DNA of 64,000 bases from Orthosia cruda (Eukaryota > Arthropoda > Insecta > Lepidoptera > Noctuidae), in the NCBI GenBank assembly GCA_964057195.1, contig OZ059836.1, forward strand, positions 21,444,279 to 21,508,278, given 5' to 3'. The notes under the pieces were generated by a model. The model ran no database searches and had not been told where the DNA came from. It saw only the letters and a program-made list of their open reading frames with translations. This document shows, piece after piece, positions 1-9,065 of the stretch (the stretch's first letter is position 1; each line of letters opens with the position of its first letter). The position numbers and the translations under genes are program-made.

Positions 1-141
1 CCACTGAGCTCGGATACCTATAATGTATACTCTGTTTATTACAGTACTCATAACCTGTGTTTTTCTGGTAAACCAATTGTCACAGTAATACCGTTCTCAG
101 AGGCAACATCGAATGTAACTATTACCGAAGTCACTGATTAA
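1..141 (+). CDS. 3' end of an unidentified host gene (partial)
   Basis: An open frame enters from the left edge at base 1 and ends at TAA 139-141, giving a 46-residue C-terminus. It contains the stretch NVYSVYYSTHNLCFSGKPIV and ends in SEATSNVTITEVTD. The composition is protein-like, with one Cys and several Ser/Thr and aromatic residues, and a polyadenylation signal follows 25 bases after the stop, as expected for a last exon. No transposon motif is present and no family is recognised from this fragment. It could be a last exon or the end of a longer uninterrupted CDS. The frame, stop and poly(A) signal are seen; its status as a host gene is inferred. Confidence 0.5.
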   Translation, partial: PLSSDTYNVYSVYYSTHNLCFSGKPIVTVIPFSEATSNVTITEVTD

Positions 142-165
142 ACTAATTGAGTAGTTTCGATTTAA

Positions 166-171
166 AATAAA
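166..171 (+). terminator. Polyadenylation signal AATAAA
   Basis: A canonical AATAAA lies 25 bases after the stop codon of the partial gene at the left edge, followed by T-rich sequence. The spacing is short but usual for insect genes. Confidence 0.45.
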
Positions 172-778
172 TATATAATTTTTTTTATTTAATTAAAATG
201 AATGTTTATTTAATAAAAAATCATCGTTATCTAGAAAAAAAAATCGTTATATTTTTTATTTTATTTTATTGACATTTTTAGTTCCTACCACAATCTGTTC
301 TTTTCTGCATACTACTTTTACGAAATAACGTCGATGTTTCACATCTACCAGGCGTCCCGTGACGGCTCCATTTTTTTTTGGTGACAGTTGGACCCTTTAC
401 AAAAAGTAACTTTTTTATTTTAGAGATACCTTAGATCCGTAACAAATTTTCAACAAAATCGGACTTATACCCCTTTTCCCTAGGGTCACAGAATTTCTCT
501 CTAACCCTTCATCATCCAATCATAACCATGGTCATGTCATCTTAAATTCATTCTGTATAGTGGGACACCATAGTGTGTCACACGGTGTCCCAAAACATTA
601 CTCTTATCCTATTCACTACTGGACATCATCCCGAAATTTAATTAATGTCAAGACTTTACAATTTCACGATAATCACTTTTGTGAGAGTTATGAAATGTCG
701 CAATAACTTTTTAATAAGTTTCACGTAGGATAATTAAATAAACTGTCCCTTCCTAAACGTTTGAGTTGTTTCATTATT
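172..778. other. Intergenic, no gene recognised
   Basis: AT-rich sequence with no coding signal. A small inverted repeat, GGGACACC paired with GGTGTCCC, sits near 561-591. Nothing else is recognised. Confidence 0.5.
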
Positions 779-1032
779 AGGGTTCCGTACCCAAAGGGTA
801 AAAACGGGACCCTATTACTAAGACTCCGCGGTCCGTCTGTCTGTCAGGCTGTATCTCATGAACCGTGATATCTAGTCAGTTGAAATTTTCACAGATTATG
901 TATACTAAAAACAGAATAAAATAAATATTTAAGTGGAGCTCCCATATAACAAACGTAATTTTTGTGCCGTTTTTTGCGATAATGGTACGGAAACCGTCGT
1001 GCGCGAGTCCAACTCGCACTTGGCCGGTTTTT
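779..1032 (+). repeat. Lepidopteran interspersed repeat (GGTTCCGTACC type)
   Basis: A short non-coding repeat running from GGTTCCGTACCCAAAGGG to CACTTGGCCGG. A second copy lies in the opposite orientation at 39792-40063 and shares both ends and the internal GTCTGTCTGTC region. The same type of sequence is familiar from moth and butterfly genomes; its class is not certain. Confidence 0.7.
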
Positions 1033-1697
1033 AATTAATGTGGTTAATTGGCTAACTGGGATTCATTTAGTAAAGTTATCCTTACTTTTATTAGTTATGA
1101 ATCCTGTTTTAATCTTTTGACCAACTCGTTGTTTTCATAGCTAATAAAGTACTTCGAGTGACGTAAATGGCCAAGTGGGCGTCGGACTTTGTCGGTTCAA
1201 TAATTATGAAACTGAAATATCTGAATTTAAGGAACTGTGAAACACCTGCGAGGCAGCAATAGCAAACCTATGTTAATTACTCGACTGCCACAGAAAGAGG
1301 GTAATGTTTTACACTCAGATTTATACTCTGTCCCTTCTTAAAACTTTCTACGTGAAAGAGCGATGTGCTTTTAATGAGAAAATGTGGAAAAGTTACATTT
1401 CTGCTAAATCATTGCTTGCCTTTTGTGTGTTGGCTATTGGCTCGTTGTTTGTTTACCCCAATTGATCTGCCTAGTCTTATCCCAACCATGTTGGGATCGG
1501 CTTATAGTCTAACCAGATACAGCACAGTAGAACAGTATTTTAAATATATGGAGTGAGAACTTATCTGACCTCTTAAACCCAGCAACTGACTTACATGATA
1601 CCCTTTGGCAAGACCTTTAATGACAGTCAACGATCTACGGCCAACGTACAACTTTTTCTGGACCTTTAGTTATACAAATATGGCAGTGGTACAGCTT
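1033..1697. other. Intergenic, no gene recognised
   Basis: No convincing reading frame. A 63-codon open stretch at 1365-1556 has no recognisable motif and no coding-like context. Confidence 0.4.
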
Positions 1698-1702
1698 TAC
1701 AC

Positions 1703-1868
1703 TATTAATTATTTACTTTATATTTAGATAAATAAAACACTAAATATACGGGCACCATTGTAATTAGCAGAGCGGTAAGACCAGAGAGTACATAGAACCA
1801 TTACGTTTTTCTATCACACAGATTACAAGATACTTAATAATAACACCACAGATAAACAATCCCCAACA
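1703..1868 (-). repeat. 3' LTR of copia element A
   Basis: 166 bp, matching 6764-6929 at all but about four positions. On the element strand it begins TGTTGGGGATTG and ends AATTAATA, so the usual terminal CA is not kept. The target duplication TACAC abuts it at 1698-1702. Confidence 0.92.
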
Positions 1869-1880
1869 CAACCCCTCAAT
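1869..1880 (-). promoter_or_regulatory. Polypurine tract of copia element A
   Basis: On the minus strand ATTGAGGGGTTG directly precedes the 3' LTR, the expected place for the plus-strand priming tract. Confidence 0.7.
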
Positions 1881-1897
1881 TTGCAGAATTTATAATT

Positions 1898-2053
1898 CAC
1901 ATCACATCATCAGCCTTTTAATGTTCCCACTGCTGGGACACAGACCTCCTCTCATAGAGGCAGTGGGCTATAATCCACCACGCGGGCCCAGTGCGGATTG
2001 GTAGATGTCACATGTCTTTGAATTTTTGGTTCAAATTGGAATTGTTTGGTTTG
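1898..2053 (-). mobile_element. Truncated tRNA-derived SINE (type A) inside copia A
   Basis: Its 3' half matches the SINEs at 17271-17611 and 36353-36654, ending in an ATC/GAT-rich tail. It is flanked by a 12-bp direct repeat GAATTTATAATT at 1886-1897 and 2054-2065, showing that it inserted after copia A. Confidence 0.85.
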
Positions 2054-2491
2054 GAATTTATAATTACATAAATGTATTATTAATATTCTTAAATTGCTTA
2101 TTAACTAAGAACTTAACTGATAAATATTACTTTTCTGTGTCAATGTTCTCTCTATACATTATAAATTCAAAATCAATTATTTTGCTCATAAATCTATGCA
2201 ATACAATAATTATTTTAAAATAAACAATATTCTTAATTAGTAAAGACACATCTTAATAACAATATTCCAAAGCTAGTAAAGACACAGTAATAATAACATT
2301 ATATAGGTACTTCAAATCAAATTCAGCTTAATACAAAAATAGTTATGTTTTTGAATAGATAATGATTTGATAAATATGTCTGAAATGTTTTCATTTGTAG
2401 GTATATATGAAATAGACACAACTTTTTTGTAAATTAAATCTTTTATATAATGGTATTTTATTTCAATATGTTTAGATGCTTTAGTATTAAT

Positions 2492-3823
2492 TTAGATCTG
2501 AATCAATTTAATAGTGCTCTGATTATCAATTAACAAATGAGCTGAAACACTTTCATCACCTAAGAAGTCAGAGAGTAAGCCTTTTATGTGTATAAGTTCA
2601 CTTACCGTATGTGCTTCTGCTACATACTCAGCCTCAGCTGTTGACAGGGCGGTACAAGTCTGCTTCCTAGAGAACCATGATATTATATTGTTACCTTGAT
2701 ATATAACACAACCACTTGTACTTTTGCGGTCAGTTTTAACAGCTGCCCAGTCTGCATCTGAGTATGCTATAAGGTTCATGAAATTACCTGTCTTTGTATA
2801 TAACAGCCCCTGTCTGGTTGTTCCTTTGAGGTAACGTAATACCCGCTTACCTGCCAACCATACTTGAGTAGGCTTATCTAAAAATCTGCTCAAATAGGCT
2901 ACAGCATAAGTAATGTCTGGTCTAGTATTAATTGCAATGTACAATAAAGAACCTATTAATTCCTTGAATGGTACTTTAATCACTTCAGATCCAGTGTTTG
3001 CATTGAAGTTGACTTCCATTGGAGTTTTACATGCTTTGCAATCTTGCATTTGGAATTTCTCTAAAAGTCTTTTAATCATTTCACTTTGTCTTATTTCCAG
3101 TATGCCTTTCTTCCTTGTAATTTCGAGTCCTAAATATTGATGTACTTCTCCCAAGTTCTTCACTTTAAATTCTTTTTCTAAAGCTTTTATCATCTCAGCG
3201 TCATCTCCCAGATGTAGAATGTCATCGACATAAAGTAGTATCCATGTATTTCTTTTTCCATATAAACATGAATCATGCTATGATTGTATATATCCTTTCT
3301 TAGTTATAAAGTCATGAAATCTTTGATTCCAGCATTTGGGTGCTTCTTTTAATCCGTATAGGGCCTTTTTTAATTTTAAAACACTTATATTCATTCCTTC
3401 AGGACATTTTATATATATTTCTTTATTCAAATTACCATTTAAAAATGCTGTTGGCACATCCAATTGTTTAAGTGTTAAATCTTGTTGGATTGCTAAGCTC
3501 ATCATCAATCTTATTGTTGATAGTTTTGCTACTGGAGCATAATGATTATCATTACTATGTATTTGAAAACCTTTAGCTACCAGCGTTGCTTTCTTAGTAC
3601 CATCTTACTTTGTTCTGAATATCCACTTTGTATCTATCGCTTTACTTCCTCTACGTAATGTAGCTTCTTCCCATGTTTGTAATTTTATCTGTGAGCCTAA
3701 TTCTTTCTGTATCGCATTTTCCCAATCTTTATCCTGAACTGCTTCTTCTTGAGGATCTCCTGACAATAGACAGTATGCTGTATACAACTCATAGTCGTCT
3801 TCAATATTCTTTGGCTTGTGCAC
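2492..3823 (-). pseudogene. copia A reverse transcriptase and RNase H, broken
   Basis: The RT part includes LDVPTAFLNGN and an intact YVDD catalytic motif near 3225-3236; the RNase H part shows SDADWAA and STAEAEYVAEA. These domains copy element RNA into DNA in cytoplasmic particles. The region is split by at least one stop near 3270 and by frameshifts near 3510-3605, and its C-terminus runs into AT-rich sequence. The N-terminal RT part (3605-3823) shows DKDWENAIQKELGSQ, typical of the copia RT start. It lies downstream of the integrase pieces in element order. Non-functional as read. Confidence 0.9.
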
Positions 3824-3988
3824 ATTTCTTCCTGACCTTGTTGTATAGTATTTTACTTCTTTTGTATTCTCTTCATTTTCACTTTCTTGATCTATTTGTT
3901 CAGTTTCCTCATTTTCTGCTTCATTCTTCTGTATTTCTGCCCTGCTTTCTTTTCCTTTTATTTGACCCTTTTGTATATTTTCTCCATT

Positions 3989-4942
3989 CTAATCATGATT
4001 TTTCTTTTCTAGGTTGTCTACTTGGTCCTTCTTCATATCTTCTTCTTGCTCTAACTCGTCTTCAAGGTTTCGTTCCCAGTCTCCATGAACTTTGTTATTC
4101 ATCTTTTCTTTGTATTTTATTTGAGTCTCGTCAAATCTCACTTCTCTAGATATTATTACCTCATTTGTTTCAGAATCCCATAAACGATATCCATTTAAGC
4201 TATATCCCAGAAATCTCATCTCTTTTGCTCTTTCTAGTAGTTTGTCTTGTTTTGGTAATATATGTACCCAAGCTTTTGATCCGAATACCTTTAGTTTTGT
4301 CAAATCTTTGTTTCCAATCATCTTTTCAGCTGGTGTTAGAAAATTTATAGCAACAGATGGACATCTATTAATTTGATATACAGCACATTTGACCGCTTCA
4401 CCCCATAGCATTTTTGGTAAATCTGTTTCAATCAATAGTGTTCTCGCTCAATTGTAGATGTTGCAATTCATTATTTCTGCAATACCATTCGATTGTGGAC
4501 TATATTGTGTAGTGAACTGCTGCATAATGCCTTGATCTCTGCAAAATTTATGAAATTTTTCATTTTTGAACTCACCACCATTATCGCTTCTTATTTTCTT
4601 AACTTTATTTCCTGTTTGTCGTTCCATTCTATTGACATATTCTATAAGTTTATCAGTTGCTTCACTTTTCCTTTTCAGTAAGTATACCTCACAATAATGT
4701 GTGTAATCGTCTATGATTGTATGATAATATATCTCACCTTTAGATGTAGGAGTGCTCACTGGTCCAGATATGTCTGTATGTATCAATTCCGCAATATATT
4801 GGGAACGTGGTTTTGGAGTGTGATAAAATGGTAATCTAGAGGACTTACCTTTTATACATGGCTCGCATGGTTTGTCGCTATATGGAAGATTCATCATTTT
4901 TAGCGTTTTCCTGTTGGCATGACCTAGTCTCTGATGCCACAT
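3989..4942 (-). pseudogene. copia A integrase, broken
   Basis: Two frames carry the integrase. 4448-4942 has the HHCC zinc-binding part (WHQRLGHANRK ... CEPCIKGKSSRLPF) and the catalytic core, with the D,D,E residues visible in HTDISGP, RSDNGGEFKN and SPQSNGIAE. 3989-4435 carries the rest (TPAEKMIGNKDLTKLKVFGS) and an acidic tail. A stop and frameshift at about 4436-4448 separate them. The family role is insertion of element DNA into the genome. Confidence 0.9.
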
Positions 4943-5082
4943 ATCCTATGTAATTAAACATTTTTCATCAATTTATTTTGTGTCTATAACATATAATCTA
5001 CTTTTATTTTGCCCTATAACCTTACCTTTTGAATTACAAATAGATACACTATTATTATAAAATTGTACTTTAAACCCTTTCT

Positions 5083-5403
5083 CTAATAATTTTCAGACTG
5101 TAAGTTATGTGACAATCCAGAAATAATTAGTCCTTCTAGTTCCATTACAATATTTTTATATTTCAATTTTAATTTACCTCTTTTATTACTTTTTAAATAT
5201 TGACCATTTGCCACAAAGATTTTAACTTCCTTTTCTAAATCAGTTATATTTGTCATATATGGTAAGTATTGAGCCATTATTAAATGTTCGGTAGATCCTG
5301 AATCAAAAATTAATTGAACACAATCAACTATTTTATTATCAAAGTCACTTACACTGAACGCTGTAAACATCATTACCTTGTCTTCATCTTCAGTCTGCGC
5401 CAT
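5083..5403 (-). pseudogene. copia A aspartic protease
   Basis: The open frame contains IFDSGSTEHL, the active-site D-S-G of a copia-type aspartic protease that would mature the Gag-Pol polyprotein, followed by VKIFVANGQYLKSN. It is separated from gag by the MITE at 5488-5944 and ends before integrase at a frameshift near 5083. Confidence 0.85.
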
Positions 5404-5487
5404 TCGAACATTTCGCCATACAGTCTGTAATGGCGTACCGTTTGACCTTGAGTTGAAGCCTCGACCTCTGCTCCTCGTACCTGTTAA

Positions 5488-5944
5488 GGCCGTACCCTGA
5501 CCAAAAAATCAGCATGAGATTTGAGCATTCCTATTGGCCTAGCGGCACTCGTGGCGCATGAATTACAGTAGCGAATACGCCCAGATTTTAGAATAACTTC
5601 ATTATAAAATCGAATATTGGTCTTTTGAAAAAAATAAATCTACCATAATGTTCGTTATCAAATTGTCTATCCATTAGTGTTAGTACAAAAAATTATTAAT
5701 GAACACTTTACGAGGAGATGCATGCTATCAATCATTATTTCTCATTTTTATGGTTTTGTTGGAAAGAGATTAGTGAAACATATACTACATTAAAAAAAAA
5801 AAGAATTCTACAATTTTGGAATCAATAATATGTAGAAATTTAATGTATTTTTATTAGTTGATATTTCATTTTAAATAACGAGTAGATAGCTCCTAAAAAC
5901 TGCACGAAAAACGGCTAGCGCGGCGTTTTGCTCGGGGTAGCGCC
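5488..5944. mobile_element. TTAA-flanked MITE (piggyBac-like) inside copia A gag-pol
   Basis: 457 bp of non-coding sequence between two TTAA copies (5484-5487 and 5945-5948). The ends are imperfect inverted repeats: GGCCGTACCCTGA on the left and, reading inward from the right, GGCGCTACCCCGA, followed in each by a CAAAA run. TTAA duplication is the hallmark of piggyBac-type transposition. Removing the segment with one TTAA restores an open frame between zinc knuckle and protease, which supports an exact insertion. No transposase is encoded. Confidence 0.8.
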
Positions 5945-5948
5945 TTAA

Positions 5949-6631
5949 GTAACTTCGTCCTCTTGTGTTTGGACGTTCTGGTTTCTTACATTGGTAGGCT
6001 TTGTGGGCATTTTTACCACATTTAAAACAGGTTAAAAACTGTGGGCATCTTCTGATACTACCGGGTGACTCTGAGTTTTTAACTCGGCGTCCAACAATTT
6101 ACTTTTGACATATTCCGTCGTGAGTTCCATATTGGTCGTTTCCAGAGCAGCAATTGTCGTATTATATGTTTCAGGCATGGTTAACAAAAGATGACATACC
6201 TTATCTTGCTCTCCCATTGTACCTCCAGTTTCTTCTAATTGTCTGATCAATGTGTCAAACTTGTTGAAGTGGTCACACAATTCCATATTGGCATCACATT
6301 TTAAGGTTAGTAATTTCTTTCTTAGGTATAATGCAGATAGTGTACACTTCCTCTCAAATACCTTCTTCAAGTTTTCTATCATTTCCCTTGCACTTATTGC
6401 ATCTCTTACGTATTCCAAGTACTTTTCGCTTAGGCTGTATACTATTAAACTTCTCGCATCCGCATTTTTTTTTCGGAAATCTTCAGTATTAGCGATCTCC
6501 GAGTTTATATTATCTTCTATAGTTTCTTTGCACTCTTTCTCTTCCAGAATGCATTTCATTCTAAATATCCATGTGCAAAAATTCGTGCCTGTGAATTTTG
6601 GCAGCATTTTTCTCACCGCTTCATCCGCCAT
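5949..6631 (-). pseudogene. copia A gag with zinc knuckle
   Basis: The likely ATG is at 6629-6631 (MADEAVRKMLPKF). The frame runs to a stop at 6032 and shows the copia Gag fold signature, including the N-terminal FTGTNFCTW and a Leu-rich middle. The zinc knuckle CFKCGKNAHKAYQC lies just beyond at about 5979-6025 in another frame, so one base has been gained or lost near 6032. The family role is particle formation and RNA packaging. Confidence 0.88.
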
Positions 6632-6749
6632 ATTTTCTTCTTGTAAATTTCTCAACTTTTCTATATTTTCTATTACTTTACGTATACATAATTTATACTT
6701 TCGTAGTAATATTTAATATTGACGGCACATAGCAAACTTTTCGAACTTA

Positions 6750-6763
6750 GCGCAGTGGAAGCG
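6750..6763 (-). promoter_or_regulatory. Primer binding site of copia A (initiator tRNA D-arm segment)
   Basis: Directly inside the 5' LTR. The plus strand reads GCGCAGTGGAAGCG, which matches the 5' part (D-arm region) of eukaryotic initiator tRNA-Met as I recall it. The minus (element) strand is therefore complementary to that tRNA segment, ending flush with the LTR. Copia elements are known to prime with a 5' fragment of this tRNA, usually pairing nearer the anticodon. Confidence 0.65.
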
Positions 6764-6929
6764 TATTAATTCTTTACTTTATATTTAGATAAATAAAACA
6801 ATAAATATACGGGCACCATTGTAATTAGCAGAGCGGTAAGACCAGAGAGTACATAGAACCATTACGTTTTTCTATCACACAGATTACAAGATACTTAATA
6901 ATAACACCGCAGATAAACAATCCTCAACA
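6764..6929 (-). repeat. 5' LTR of copia element A
   Basis: 166 bp, partner of 1703-1868. On the element strand it begins TGTTGAGGATTG, and its right edge is followed by the target duplication TACAC at 6930-6934. Confidence 0.92.
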
Positions 6930-6934
6930 TACAC

Positions 6935-8289
6935 CAAAGGTACAATAAATTGGTATGGTTCCCTAATTGCTCACTTAAATATTTACGCTCCATGCCACGT
7001 ACGGCATTGTTGATGTTGAAGCAAGCAAACAAAGCTTGATTGATTGCAATCTGTGAGCACTTTTTATTTTGAAATGGAGATAGACCAACAGGAAATTGCG
7101 AATAGGCTTTTTGCCAAAAAAGACTCGACTGAAAAGAAAGAAATACCTAGTAGAAAACATTTATGCTTAGACAGTAGATAATTAATTATACTTTATTATA
7201 TATTTTCGACGTTTTAAACAATACTCCTGCTATATTATACATCCAATTTGACATTTGTAATATTTTATTATTTTTTTGATACTATGTAATGCCTTGAAAT
7301 ACTACTGAAGAGGGGGCCACCTCTTCCTCTCTCCAATTTTTTGCTGTGCCCGACGGGGTCCATATTGATCTTTTACCATGTCTATACCATCTTTGTAATA
7401 CATATGGAATGCAATAAAGTATTGAGTATTGTCTTTTCACCACCCTTGGTTGACTGGTAGAGAATGCCTAAGGCATAAAGGCGCAGATACCCCTAGAAGC
7501 TGATTTTAAAAGGAGAATCACGTCTGAAAGGCTACGTGTATTTTTTTTGAAAAAATATGTGTTAAATTAGACCATTTAAAAAAAATATTATTCTATAAAA
7601 ATAGAGAGTTTTATTCGTATGACATAATGTAATTAATTTGTAAAGTTATCTCCAACAGGGCAAAAAAACGATAATTGCACTAAAACCGGAGGGCGAAATT
7701 TAATGAAATTGTCACCATCTCAAAGGCAATTATATTATCTAAATTTTGATCCAAGGCTTTCTTTAAAGTCCTAGAATAATAAAGGCAGTACAAAAAACTA
7801 CTGAATTTTGGGTCACGCGGGTGTGAAACGAGTGCGCGTTTTGTTTCCTCAAGGTCGCTGGTGACTGTCGTTGTATTAAGCCCACCGTTGCGCAACAAAA
7901 TTTAAATAAATCCATAGTTAGACAATTGCCCAGTTCCAGGTACAAGTTCAGGTCAGTTTTTCAGGCTCCCAAATGCGGCGATCAATTAGATTCGCGTAAA
8001 GGTAACGGCCCCGACTTACGTGTTGTACGTCGTAAGTTCGAACCAATCAGCACTGCGCTCGCGTAGATGATTACGAAAAAAAAAAACATATGAACAGTCA
8101 AAGGGCCCAAGAATCAGTTTTTTGCCTAAATCTAGTATAGTTTTGACTTCGTGACCGACAACTGCATACCTTTTTAAAAAAAATATAATCTTTTAACTTT
8201 TGCATGCCTATATATATTAGAAATAGCCATTTTTGTTAAAACAAATGATCACTTATTCCCAACTTTAAAAATACTAGAAACAGGAACAC
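6935..8289. other. Non-coding with repeat remnants
   Basis: Contains a short open frame at 7074-7181 (35 codons, MEIDQQEIANRLF...) of unknown meaning, a probable LINE 3'-end remnant around 7300-7530 (TTGACTGGTAGAGAATGCC), and a truncated tRNA-like SINE head at about 7985-8075 with a B-box-like AGTTCGAACC. No supported gene. Confidence 0.45.
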
Positions 8290-8329
8290 AAGTTTAAAAA
8301 CTCAATAGGAAGATAAGTTATGCATAGAT

Positions 8330-8700
8330 GGATATAAAACTGCATTATTGAGAAAGAGTGTTATGTGCATGGCTCCTCTTATTTATAACCATATACCAGA
8401 AATTCTTAAAGAGGAACCTCTAAGAATATTTAAAAAGTACCTTAAAAATACTAGTATCAAAATAATAGCATTTTTCACTTTGTATCAGATTTCTTGAATG
8501 ACAAGACTATTCAATTTTTAATATTCTTATATCATTAATTAGCTTTAAGTAAATATAATAATCTGTAGTAGTATAAGTTACTGCAAGTTTTGCATGCTAA
8601 GAGGCAGAATGTATAAGGATCCAAAATATTGTAACACCTAATTGTATTATTTACCTACATTCTAAGCAAATAAATAAATCTATCTATCTAAAATCAAATG
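8330..8700 (+). mobile_element. 3' fragment of a jockey-like LINE
   Basis: The frame from ATG 8369 reads MAPLIYNHIPEILKEEPLRI, which resembles the C-terminal end of the LINE fragment at 49680-50185 (APTIYDHIPE). The fragment ends after TAAATAAATC and short TCTA repeats, as LINE 3' ends do. 5'-truncated and inactive. Confidence 0.7.
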
Positions 8701-8996
8701 AGCTATGATAAAAAATCGTTTAGGATCTTTTTATAAATAATTTACATCTTTCCTATAAATATTTCATATATCACCATTAAGCAGTCTAAAATAATGAATC
8801 CGTGCTTGACCAGATTGTGAACTAACGAAATTATCTTACTGCACTCAAAAATTCAAACACGTTTTCTTTTCAGTAATTTTTCAGTGTAACATAGATACCT
8901 AAATACCAAGTGATGGATAACTTAGTTACCTAATCCAAGTCCATATTCTATTGCATAATAATTACTCCCATTTCAAATAATTTTAATAAATAAATA

Positions 8997-9065
8997 TCAT
9001 CATCATCATCATCATATCAGCCAAAAGACGTCCACTGCTAGACACAGGCCTCCCCCAAGCGTTAC
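8997..9065. repeat. ATC microsatellite plus RTE/SINE 3'-tail fragment
   Basis: An (ATC)n run followed by AGACGTCCACTGCTAGACAC and AGGCCTCCCCCAAG, the inverse of the common tail AGGCCTATGTCCAGCAGTGG. The same tail fragment recurs near 22760 and 60056-60092. Confidence 0.6.

Larger units (their letters stand above)
1698..6934 (-). mobile_element. Ty1/copia LTR retrotransposon A, complete but degenerate
   Basis: The element lies on the minus strand at 1703-6929, with a 5-bp target duplication TACAC at 1698-1702 and 6930-6934. Both LTRs are exactly 166 bp and differ at about four positions. In element order it carries gag, a CX2CX4HX4C zinc knuckle, protease, integrase, reverse transcriptase and RNase H, which is the Pseudoviridae/copia order with integrase before RT. 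The coding region is broken by several stops and frameshifts, so it is not autonomous. Two later insertions lie inside: a SINE in the 3' untranslated part and a TTAA-flanked MITE between the zinc knuckle and the protease. Confidence 0.93.

Noticed and set aside
3673..4149. 158-codon plus-strand open frame
   Set aside because: It is antisense to copia A integrase/RT coding sequence and is a low-complexity Leu/Phe/Ser-rich shadow.
7074..7181. 35-codon frame MEIDQQEIANRLF
   Set aside because: Protein-like in composition, but too short and isolated to call a gene without transcript or homology evidence.
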